The notes beneath the pieces are model-generated. The model was not told the DNA's origin. It did no database searches and saw only the letters and a program-made list of their open reading frames with translations. From positions 1-32,331 of the forward strand of contig CAUFMB010000023.1 in the NCBI GenBank assembly GCA_959026535.1: a stretch of DNA of 32,331 nucleotides, given 5' to 3'. The stretch is from an uncultured Collinsella sp. GTDB lineage: Bacteria; Actinomycetota; Coriobacteriia; Coriobacteriales; Coriobacteriaceae. The position numbers and the translations under genes were made by a program. This document shows positions 1-9,363 of the stretch, one piece after another; the stretch's first letter is position 1, and each line of letters opens with the position of its first letter.

Positions 1-570
1 TAAATAGCCATTTAGCTTAGAGTTTGCTTGCTGCTTTGCATATATCGCGTCAAGTATCGAAACAATTTGATGCTGAACCTCAGTTTGCGGTAAATCGATT
101 TCGATTCGTGCCACGTCTTTGGGATGGACACGGAATACCTTCATACCTCTCGTGTACTGCCGGAGCTCTCTGATAAAGCGCGGAGAGCTCATAAGATAGT
201 TGAGGTAAGCCGGCACGACGAGGTCTCGGCGATTGACGCGCACGATGGTTGTTTCGGTGCCTGAAATGGTAGGCTTTTCCTTTGGATTGTTAAACAAATA
301 GGCATGACCAAGGTCATCGACTGTCTCTGAGGTCAGCACATATACGATGTCTTGGTCTCTGAGACGCTGACTGTCTTTTATCTTTTCGTTGTTAAGGATG
401 TATGGGATGGGTTTTGCGGGGTCTTCAACGTCGATGTGTAGGTCGAAACCTTTGTAAAGATCTCCATAGTGAATGTAAAGATAGGCACCCTTATCGTACA
501 TGCGGGTACGAGGGACGCTGGCGCCGCGGTAGAAGCTACAAACGTCACCAAGTGCGACTCTACATCCCAT
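1..570 (-). CDS. hsdS: Type I restriction-modification specificity subunit HsdS (partial, runs off left edge)
   Basis: The frame is open for 190 codons from an ATG at 570 to the first base of the window, so the C-terminal part is missing. HsdS supplies the DNA-recognition domains of a type I RM complex. The N-terminal half looks like one target recognition domain (start MGCRVALGDVCSFYRGAS, with LTSETVDDLGHAYLFNNP in the middle). It ends in the conserved helix start IVSILDAIYAKQQANSKLNG, which in HsdS leads into the coiled-coil spacer before the second recognition domain. The ATG overlaps the last 11 bases of hsdM in another frame, so translation is probably coupled. Function is called from these family features and from hsdM and hsdR directly upstream. 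Whether the gene is full length or a half-size form cannot be seen here. Confidence 0.88.
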   Translation of the reverse strand, partial: MGCRVALGDVCSFYRGASVPRTRMYDKGAYLYIHYGDLYKGFDLHIDVEDPAKPIPYILNNEKIKDSQRLRDQDIVYVLTSETVDDLGHAYLFNNPKEKPTISGTETTIVRVNRRDLVVPAYLNYLMSSPRFIRELRQYTRGMKVFRVHPKDVARIEIDLPQTEVQHQIVSILDAIYAKQQANSKLNGYL

Positions 571-2083
571 AACCAATCGCCTCCAGATTCTTCTTAATCT
601 GCTCCTGCAAGCGGTTGGACTCTTCAAAGCACTTTGAAATCTCGCTGGTTAGGCGTGCCATCTTCTCTTCAAACGGCTCGCCGTCGTCTTCGAGCTCGGC
701 AATGCCTACGTAGCGACCGGGCGTCAGGATGAAATCTTGCTTGGCGATTTCATCCAAATCCGCTATGGCACTGAACCCTTTCACGGGCTCGAACTCGCCC
801 TTGCGGAAGGAGTCGAATGCGGATGCAACTTTGTTGATGTCCTCTTCGGTAAACTCGCGTAGTTTGCGAGAGACCATGGTGCCCATTTCGCGGGCATCGA
901 TGAATAGCGTCTTGCCGGACTGAGCCTTCTTCTTGTTCAGGATCCACAGACACACGGGAATTTGGGTGCTGTAGAACAGCTGCCCCGGCATGGCTACAAT
1001 GCCCTCGACCAAATCGTCCTCTACGATAGCGCGTCGAATATCGCCCTCACCGCTCGTCTGGCTCGAGAGCGACCCGTTTGCCAATACGAGGCCAATCTTG
1101 CCCGTGCCGTTAAGATGCCAAATCATATGCTGCATCCAAGCGAAGTTAGCGTTGCCCGTGGGCGGCACGCCGTACTTCCAACGTACGTCTTCCTGCAGCG
1201 CTTCGCCGCCCCAGTTCTTGAGGTTGAAGGGTGGGTTTGCCAACACATAGTCAAACTTTTCATTCTTGTGCTGGTCGGCGCTGAAGGTGTCTGCATAGTT
1301 GCCCAAATCGGCCTCGATGCCACGAATACCGAGGTTCATCTTTGCGAGCTTCCAAGTGGTAGGGTTGCTCTCCTGGCCAAAGATGGTGATGTCCTGTACC
1401 ACGTTGCCGCCATGGTGCTCGACGAAGGCGGCGGACTGCACGAACATGCCTCCGCTGCCGCAGCAGGGGTCGTACACACGACCGTGGAAAGGCTGGAGGA
1501 TTTCAACCAGTGTGCGCACGATGCACGACGGCGTATAGAACTCGCCGGCGTTTTTGCCCTCCATTGATGCGAATTTCTGCAGGCAATATTCGTATGCGCG
1601 CCCTAACAGGTCTTTCTCGCTCTCGTTATCGGTCATTTGTACGTTTGTGAATAAGTCAACGACGTCGCCCAAGCGCCTCTTGTCTAGTTCGGGACGAGCG
1701 AAGTTCTTGGGCAGCACGTCTTTGAGTTTGTCGTTCTCGCGCTCGATGGCGCGCATGGCATTGTCAATGATCTGGCCAATTTCAGGCGTATGCGCCGCCT
1801 GTGAGATATTCACCCAACGTGCTTCTTCGGGAACGAAGAAGACATTCTGCTCCATGTAGCAGTCGCGATCCTCCTCATCGCCGTAACCCTCTGCGACGAG
1901 CTCTAGGTAGCGTTCGTCGAAGCGGTCTGAGAGGTACTTCAGGAAAATAAGGCCTAACACGACGTTTTTGTACTCGGCAGCGTCCAAGTTGCCACGCAGC
2001 ACATCTGCGGCGTTCCACAGTTGGTCCTCAAAGCCAACGTCGGCCGTGTTCTTCTTGGTGTTCTTAGCCTTGCTTTTAGCCAT
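560..2083 (-). CDS. hsdM: Type I restriction-modification DNA methyltransferase subunit HsdM
   Basis: This is the N6-adenine methyltransferase subunit, which modifies the host recognition sites and is also needed for restriction together with HsdS and HsdR. The 507-residue length is normal for the family. The N-terminal helical HsdM_N domain (about residues 17-150, starting FEDQLWNAADVLRG) is followed by the SAM-binding motif DPCCGSGGMF near residue 207. The catalytic motif NPPF is near residue 284, so the enzyme looks intact. The start ATG at 2083 has a purine-rich AGGGAG just upstream that overlaps the hsdR stop codon, 14 bases away, which indicates one operon. hsdS overlaps its 3' end. Confidence 0.96.
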   Translation of the reverse strand: MAKSKAKNTKKNTADVGFEDQLWNAADVLRGNLDAAEYKNVVLGLIFLKYLSDRFDERYLELVAEGYGDEEDRDCYMEQNVFFVPEEARWVNISQAAHTPEIGQIIDNAMRAIERENDKLKDVLPKNFARPELDKRRLGDVVDLFTNVQMTDNESEKDLLGRAYEYCLQKFASMEGKNAGEFYTPSCIVRTLVEILQPFHGRVYDPCCGSGGMFVQSAAFVEHHGGNVVQDITIFGQESNPTTWKLAKMNLGIRGIEADLGNYADTFSADQHKNEKFDYVLANPPFNLKNWGGEALQEDVRWKYGVPPTGNANFAWMQHMIWHLNGTGKIGLVLANGSLSSQTSGEGDIRRAIVEDDLVEGIVAMPGQLFYSTQIPVCLWILNKKKAQSGKTLFIDAREMGTMVSRKLREFTEEDINKVASAFDSFRKGEFEPVKGFSAIADLDEIAKQDFILTPGRYVGIAELEDDGEPFEEKMARLTSEISKCFEESNRLQEQIKKNLEAIGYGM

Positions 2084-2097
2084 GCTGTTTTAACTCC

Positions 2098-5187
<3,090 letters not shown>

Positions 5188-5240
5188 GCGCACTCCTTAC
5201 CTTATGCTTCCACGACGTTGGTGAGCCTGTCCACCATTGC

Positions 5241-5270
5241 ATTCTAGCAGTTAATCTTGCATATATTGGT
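5241..5270 (-). promoter_or_regulatory. Candidate promoter of the hsd operon
   Basis: On the minus strand a good -10 hexamer TAGAAT lies at 5246-5241, about 55 bases before the hsdR start codon. The stretch upstream is AT-rich, but its -35 match is weak. This is pattern recognition only, with no experimental support. Confidence 0.35.
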
Positions 5271-5279
5271 ATATCTGAC

Positions 5280-5770
5280 ACCCGTTAGTTGCCATTTGAC
5301 TTATCGGTTGATCGCGCCAGAACGACAATTGGTGGCAAGGCTCTCTCAGTTATTTAAATCGACTTCTCTTTATGGGCGCTCGTGTTGTGACAGCTGCCCA
5401 AGCGCTTGCTTGAAGCTGTTGTTGGTGATCTTGAGATCGTTTCCCGCTTGCATTTTAATGAGTGTCGGGCCGGAGGCGGTGGCGGATGTGGTGCGATGGT
5501 GCCAAGAAAAGCACCTAGACCTGGGTGAGGAACCGAGACTGCGGGAGCTTTTCTATTTCTTTGATCGCATGGATTGTCTGTTCCGTTGGCCGCGCCGGCG
5601 TTGTTTCTTGGCTCTCGTTCGCGCGGAATCCGCTTGTGGCGGTAGATGTAAATAAACGGTGGAGCGGCTGCAAAAGATCCGCCTCGCTGGGTAAAATCAG
5701 GGTGTGCCGCGGAACCCGCTCCTCAGTCGGTCAACTTTGGAAGCGCGGGCAACGCAGGTGCTATCGTCTT
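5280..5770 (+). other. No intact gene; possible decayed coding sequence and transcript ending at the 5771 terminator
   Basis: No convincing full gene is seen between the hsdR start and the terminator at 5771. Two protein-like fragments on the plus strand lie in different frames: one contains LLEAVVGDLEIVSRLHFNE (about 5415-5470) and the next VVRWCQEKHLDLGEEPRLRE (about 5490-5550). They could be pieces of one gene broken by a frameshift, but I do not recognise a family. From about 5650 onward the sequence leads into a strong terminator without a credible open reading frame and start, so an untranslated RNA is possible. Confidence is low. Confidence 0.25.
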
Positions 5771-5797
5771 AAAGGGTCGGCTGCAACCGACCCTTTT
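5771..5797 (+). terminator. Rho-independent terminator
   Basis: A 10-bp stem AAAGGGTCGG / CCGACCCTTT with loop CTGCAA is followed by a short T-rich tail (TTTTCTAT). No intact plus-strand gene ends here, which implies a decayed gene or a small RNA upstream. On the minus strand the same stem is followed by TTTAAG, so it could also end the small minus-strand peptide gene at 5820-5912. Confidence 0.7.
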
Positions 5798-5819
5798 CTA
5801 TGACTCCCTTCGCTATCCG

Positions 5820-5912
5820 TTACTGCTTATATTCCCGCCAGATTGAGTAGAGGTTCCGGGCAATGCCGGTCACATACATCGAGAGGCGCAGGATTTCAAG
5901 AAACAAGTTCAT
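5820..5912 (-). CDS. Possible 30-residue peptide, function unknown
   Basis: A short open frame starts ATG at 5912, encodes a 30-residue peptide beginning MNLFLEILRLSMYVTGIARN and ends at TAA 5822-5820. It is moderately hydrophobic and amphipathic with a basic C-terminal end. Upstream lies a weak G-rich ribosome-binding candidate (GGGGTGA). The hairpin at 5771-5797 follows its stop. Size and setting resemble small membrane-active peptides or type I toxins, but I cannot assign a family, and an open frame this short can arise by chance. Confidence 0.3.
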   Translation of the reverse strand: MNLFLEILRLSMYVTGIARNLYSIWREYKQ

Positions 5913-6051
5913 AGGCTTCACCCCAATCAGAGATCAGAGCGTTGCCCGCAGGCGGATTCCGCGGCGGTCATAATTCTACCTTACGGGCCGTGGCGGGAGA
6001 CGTTCGGCCCCTGCATTAGAGCGATGTCGATCTGGCTGGTAATCAATCGAA

Positions 6052-6527
6052 ATGATGCGACGGAATGAGGTTGGATGTCATCGACGTTGTTCTGCCTATT
6101 TCCATGGTCGTGACATTGCTGTTGTCAACCTGGACGAGTACGTACACGTCGCTCCGCTCAAATGCAAGGAGGGTCACAGTGATTACTACACCGCACTTTG
6201 GAATAAGGTACACGCAGGACCTGACCGGTGACTACAGCGACTACGTCGTCGACTCCGTTGACCTTCTTAATTCACAACTTGCGCCCCATGAATTGAGATT
6301 CTTCGATAGCTGCGATTTTTTCAGCAGATTATTGATGGCAAGCACTGCTGGGATATGTGCGGCTGGGTCGTCTCGAATGAGCTTGTGCATGAGTTCGAGC
6401 CTGCATGGATTGAAAACGACAATGTAGAGCTCGAAAAAACGACTACGACTGCGCGAGCTGGGAGGACCGCGACGGTCGGCCCTACGCTGCCATTGACGGT
6501 AGCCTTCCCGCGGAGGCCTACACATGA
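6052..6527 (+). pseudogene. Frameshifted remnant of a protein gene of about 155 residues, unknown family
   Basis: Consecutive protein-like stretches lie in shifting frames on the plus strand. The first starts at 6052 and includes HGRDIAVVNLDEYVHVAPLK. The second includes DYSDYVVDSVDLLNSQLAPH, the third IIDGKHCWDMCGWVVSNELV, and the last CASWEDRDGRPYAAIDGSLP, ending at TGA 6525-6527. Moving between them needs one +1 shift near 6222 and two -1 shifts, at a run of six T near 6332 and a run of six A near 6434. The composition reads as true coding sequence, so I call a gene relic; no family is recognised. Sequencing error at the homopolymers is an alternative for two of the three shifts. Confidence 0.6.
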
Positions 6528-6711
6528 TTGCCCTGCGCCGGGTATCGGTTGCCTCCTGGTCGCTTCCTGTCAGCATCAAATCTTTCTTGCGGGACGATGG
6601 GATGTAGTTGCCTGGGCGGTTCCGCCCTGGGCTCGCTCTGGGGCTGGAACCGTCTCGTTTATTTCATCGGCTCCGCGACACCGTTGCTCTCTGATGAGAT
6701 AATATGCTGGT

Positions 6712-6756
6712 AAAGGACGCGCACCCTGGTTAAGAACCGAGGCCCGCGTCCTTTTT
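6712..6756 (+). terminator. Rho-independent terminator (long stem)
   Basis: A 10-bp outer stem AAAGGACGCG / CGCGTCCTTT carries an inner partly paired CCTGGTT / GAACC segment and is followed by a T run. It closes the degenerate plus-strand region, and it overlaps the end of the headless minus-strand frame at 6730-6932. Confidence 0.65.
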
Positions 6757-6932
6757 CAGCGTTTCGAGTGCGCAGGGGAGGTAATGCCCGCTGGGGAGGA
6801 CGTAGAGGCATCCTTCCTCCTTTAGTTCCGCCGGGGATAGCGGGATCTCGTTTTCGTCCAGCTGGAACTCATCTATGCGCTCAGTCTGTCTCTCCGCGAT
6901 GCCTCCTGGCTTGTTTCTGCCGCCGACGCGTC
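6730..6932 (-). pseudogene. Reading frame without a start codon; probable gene remnant
   Basis: Directly behind the ADP-ribosylglycohydrolase stop, the minus strand has an open frame of about 65 codons that reads like real protein. It includes RIDEFQLDENEIPLSPAELK and then CLYVLPSGHYLPCALETLKK, and ends at TAA 6732-6730. No ATG, GTG or TTG is in frame before the next upstream stop, although a good ribosome-binding sequence AGGAGG is present near 6905. The likeliest explanation is loss of the start or of the 5' part by a small indel. I do not recognise the family. Its terminal codons overlap a terminator hairpin. Confidence 0.45.
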
Positions 6933-7721
6933 CTAAAACAGGCAGCTCTCAATCAGCTCTTTTCCGCGTAAGGCGTCGATCCACTCCTGCGGAATTGCGT
7001 CGATGCCGTATGCCGTGCCGGCGAGGGCGCCTGCGACGGCTGCGGTGGTGTCGGTATCGTCGCCTAGGTTGATGGCGGCAAGCACGCAATCTTCGTAACT
7101 GTTGGTGTTGACGAAGCACCAGGTGGCGGCCTTAAGCGTGTCGCGCACGAAGCCGCCTGACCTGATTTCCTGCTCGGGCACGCCTTTCAGATGGAGTGCC
7201 CACGAGGGGAGCACGTCGTTCATCACATCCCTCATCAGCTCGACAAATATGATGCATGCGTCGGTCGACGTTCTGTGGGCGTGCGTAATCGCGGAGACCT
7301 TGCTGACCTCTTCGTCTGTCGCGTCGACAAACGCCAGGGGCGCAATGCGCATGAGCGAGCCGTTACCGTTGTCGCGTTCGCCGGAGCCACCTTTGCCGGT
7401 GTGTAGGGCGCGAGCGGTGGTGCCGCCATAATCGAAAACGCCGTCGATCGTATACTCGCCACGGGCAATCCAGCTTACGAACTTGTCGCGCATGTCTGCG
7501 GTGTCGATGCGCCCAAGCTCTCTAATCGAGTCGCAGGTAGCAAGCGTCATAGAAGTGTCGTCGCTCCAGGTGCCGGCGGGCTGCCCATGCGTGCCGTAGC
7601 CGATCATGTCGATGCATTCGAATGTACCGCGGGGCCTGAACTCGTAGGGAACGCCCAACGCGTCGCCGACGGCAAGTCCATAGATGCAGTCGCGTAGCGT
7701 TGTTTCCGGTCTGTCTGTCAT
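6933..7721 (-). CDS. ADP-ribosylglycohydrolase family protein (DraG/ARH type)
   Basis: This is a 262-residue single-domain member of the family that removes ADP-ribose from proteins or other acceptors using paired metal ions. Visible motifs are GDALGVPYEF (about residues 18-27), GTWSDDTSM (about 50-58, metal-binding acidic pair) and GDDTDTTAAVAGALAG near residue 220, so all metal-binding regions appear present. The ATG at 7721 has AGAGGAG seven bases upstream. It lies 63 bases downstream of the YhcG-type nuclease gene on the same strand and may share its transcript. In this setting, next to restriction genes, it may reverse a toxin-made ADP-ribosylation, but no ADP-ribosyltransferase is visible in the window. 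The substrate is unknown. Confidence 0.9.
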   Translation of the reverse strand: MTDRPETTLRDCIYGLAVGDALGVPYEFRPRGTFECIDMIGYGTHGQPAGTWSDDTSMTLATCDSIRELGRIDTADMRDKFVSWIARGEYTIDGVFDYGGTTARALHTGKGGSGERDNGNGSLMRIAPLAFVDATDEEVSKVSAITHAHRTSTDACIIFVELMRDVMNDVLPSWALHLKGVPEQEIRSGGFVRDTLKAATWCFVNTNSYEDCVLAAINLGDDTDTTAAVAGALAGTAYGIDAIPQEWIDALRGKELIESCLF

Positions 7722-7784
7722 GGAATGCTCCTCTTATGCCAGGGGAAGTGGAACGTCGTCGGGGGTATCGGTCACAACGTGTTG

Positions 7785-8840
7785 CTACCCTTGCGCTTCG
7801 CCGTTAGTCGCTTCGTTGATGGCGCGGTATTCGGCACTCAGCTCGCGCGCCAGCTCTTCCTTGCTTGGAAGGTACGGCAGGTATTTGGCGGCAAACACTT
7901 GGTCGTTGTCTTCGGGCAGCGTGTACTCGACAATCGAATCGCTTTTGTCCGCGCAGAGCACGATGCCTATGGGTGGATTGTCGCCTTCGTTCATGAGCTC
8001 ACGCGTGTAGTAGTTCACATACATTTGCATCTGGCCCAGGTCCTGATGCGTAAGGTCATCGGTCTTAAGGTCGATGAGCACGAAGCAGCGCATCAGATAG
8101 TTGTAAAAAACGAGGTCAATATAGAAATGACGTCCATCAAAGGTGATGCGCTTCTGACGCGCCTCGAAAGCGAAGCCGCGGCCAAGTTCCAACAGAAACC
8201 TCTGAAGATGCGTGATGAGTGCCTGCTCTAAATCGCTCTCACGAAACGCAGTATCGTCCGAGAAGCCTAAAAACTCCAGCACATATGGGTCGCGGATAAT
8301 ATCCTCGGGGCGATGAACCGGGACGCTCTTTTGGATTTCCTGGGCGACGGTCTCTTTGTCCTTGCTGGCAAGTAGACGCTCGCGGAACATGGTGTTGATT
8401 TGGCGCTCGAGCTGACGCGTGCTCCAGCGAGAGTCGGCGCATTCGTTCATGTACCAAATGCGAGCTTCGGGGTCGGGAATGCGAGATAGTCTGCGATAAT
8501 GTGTCCAGTTCAATTCGTGACGCAGTGCGTCACGAATTGGGAATGCTAAATAAAACTGCCGCATGTAGCGGAGGTTTGAGGTATCAAAGCCTTTGCCGAA
8601 ATCTGTGGTAAGCCTGGTCGCGAGTCCTTTAAGCAACGCCTCTCCATACCTGGCGCGCTCTTCTCCGCCTTGTTCCTCAACAATGCTCTTGCCGATCTCC
8701 CAATATGCCTCAACCATCGCAAAGTTAACGGCGGCATATGCCTTGTCGCGAGCAGCGTTGAGAATCGAGGAAACCTGCTTATAAAAACCTTCGGGCACGA
8801 TTGCCGATTCTCCGCGGTTTGCCAGTTCGCCCATCACCAT
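7785..8840 (-). CDS. YhcG/DUF1016 family PD-(D/E)XK nuclease domain protein
   Basis: About 351 residues. The N-terminal DUF1016 region (NFAMVEAYWEIGKSIVEEQ, GFDTSNLRYMRQFY, LNWTHYRRLSRI) is followed by a PD-(D/E)XK nuclease-like C-terminal half (FEARQKRITFDGRHFYIDLV, then FVLIDLK, with the catalytic D and D-x-K pattern visible). The family is common beside type I RM systems and is thought to act on nucleic acids; its exact role is not settled. The frame is open to 8999, but the AGGAGGA at 8850-8856 and the family length favour ATG at 8840. It is the first gene of a short minus-strand unit with the ADP-ribosylglycohydrolase. Confidence 0.88.
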   Translation of the reverse strand: MVMGELANRGESAIVPEGFYKQVSSILNAARDKAYAAVNFAMVEAYWEIGKSIVEEQGGEERARYGEALLKGLATRLTTDFGKGFDTSNLRYMRQFYLAFPIRDALRHELNWTHYRRLSRIPDPEARIWYMNECADSRWSTRQLERQINTMFRERLLASKDKETVAQEIQKSVPVHRPEDIIRDPYVLEFLGFSDDTAFRESDLEQALITHLQRFLLELGRGFAFEARQKRITFDGRHFYIDLVFYNYLMRCFVLIDLKTDDLTHQDLGQMQMYVNYYTRELMNEGDNPPIGIVLCADKSDSIVEYTLPEDNDQVFAAKYLPYLPSKEELARELSAEYRAINEATNGEAQG

Positions 8841-9002
8841 CGCCCACTTTCCTCCTGTGGAATGCATCTTTATCGCATTTAGTTTAAAGCCTCGCGCGGA
8901 CACGAATTGCTGTGCTGTCTGGCACCTTCGCATGGGAGCCTTGCGGTGACTAAAATGTGGCCATAGAGGCAGTTTTAGCGAACCCCGCGGGAGTGACACG
9001 CA

Positions 9003-9271
9003 TGGATAACAACACTTTGCTGTTCCAGGACAAAGGTTCGGGCAGGTTTAAAGACGTCAAGATCTAGCCTAACCGTATCGAGGTGCTCAAGAAGGGCACG
9101 TTTGGTGGCAAGCACACCGAGATCGTTTACCTTAAGGACATCACGGGGGTCAACAGGATCAAGGGCCGCGACGTTTTTCTGCGCAATCGACTGTTAACCG
9201 CTTGCGTCTTTAGCCCGAGCAGTCGTGCGAAGGCCCAGGAGTTTGTTAACGCGCTGAACATGGTGATGTAG
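9003..9271 (+). pseudogene. Small PH-like domain protein gene interrupted by an in-frame amber codon
   Basis: ATG 9003 with GGGAG nine bases upstream begins MDNNTLLFQDKGSGRFKDVK, then meets TAG at 9066-9068 (codon 22). The same frame continues without another stop for 67 codons (NRIEVLKKGTFGGKHTEIVY, then LKDITGVNRIKG) to TAG at 9269-9271. The short beta-strand-rich pattern with KDI and FLRNRLLTACVFSP resembles small bacterial PH-like domain proteins, an inference only. The stop is a single-base change from TAT/TAC (Tyr) or CAG (Gln). Either the gene is dead or the amber codon is read through; the first is more likely. Confidence 0.65.
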
Positions 9272-9295
9272 CCGATAACGGCGTACGGGCCAAGG

Positions 9296-9334
9296 TGAAA
9301 ATCGGGGCGCAGAACGGTATTCTACGCCCCGATT
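9296..9334 (-). terminator. Rho-independent terminator of the phospholipase gene
   Basis: A 10-bp stem AATCGGGGCG / CGCCCCGATT with a 15-base loop is followed on the minus strand by TTTTC. It lies 30 bases after the phospholipase stop codon. On the plus strand the stem also follows the broken gene at 9003-9271, but it has no T run in that direction. Confidence 0.8.
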
Positions 9335-9363
9335 GAGTTGATGCGCCCAAAAGACTGGCTTGC

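Noticed and set aside
6524..6713. Short plus-strand frames: a 27-codon frame overlapping the relic stop as ATGA, and a 61-codon frame with a hydrophobic end
   Set aside because: No ribosome-binding site or recognisable family, and they lie inside degenerate sequence before a terminator; not strong enough to call.
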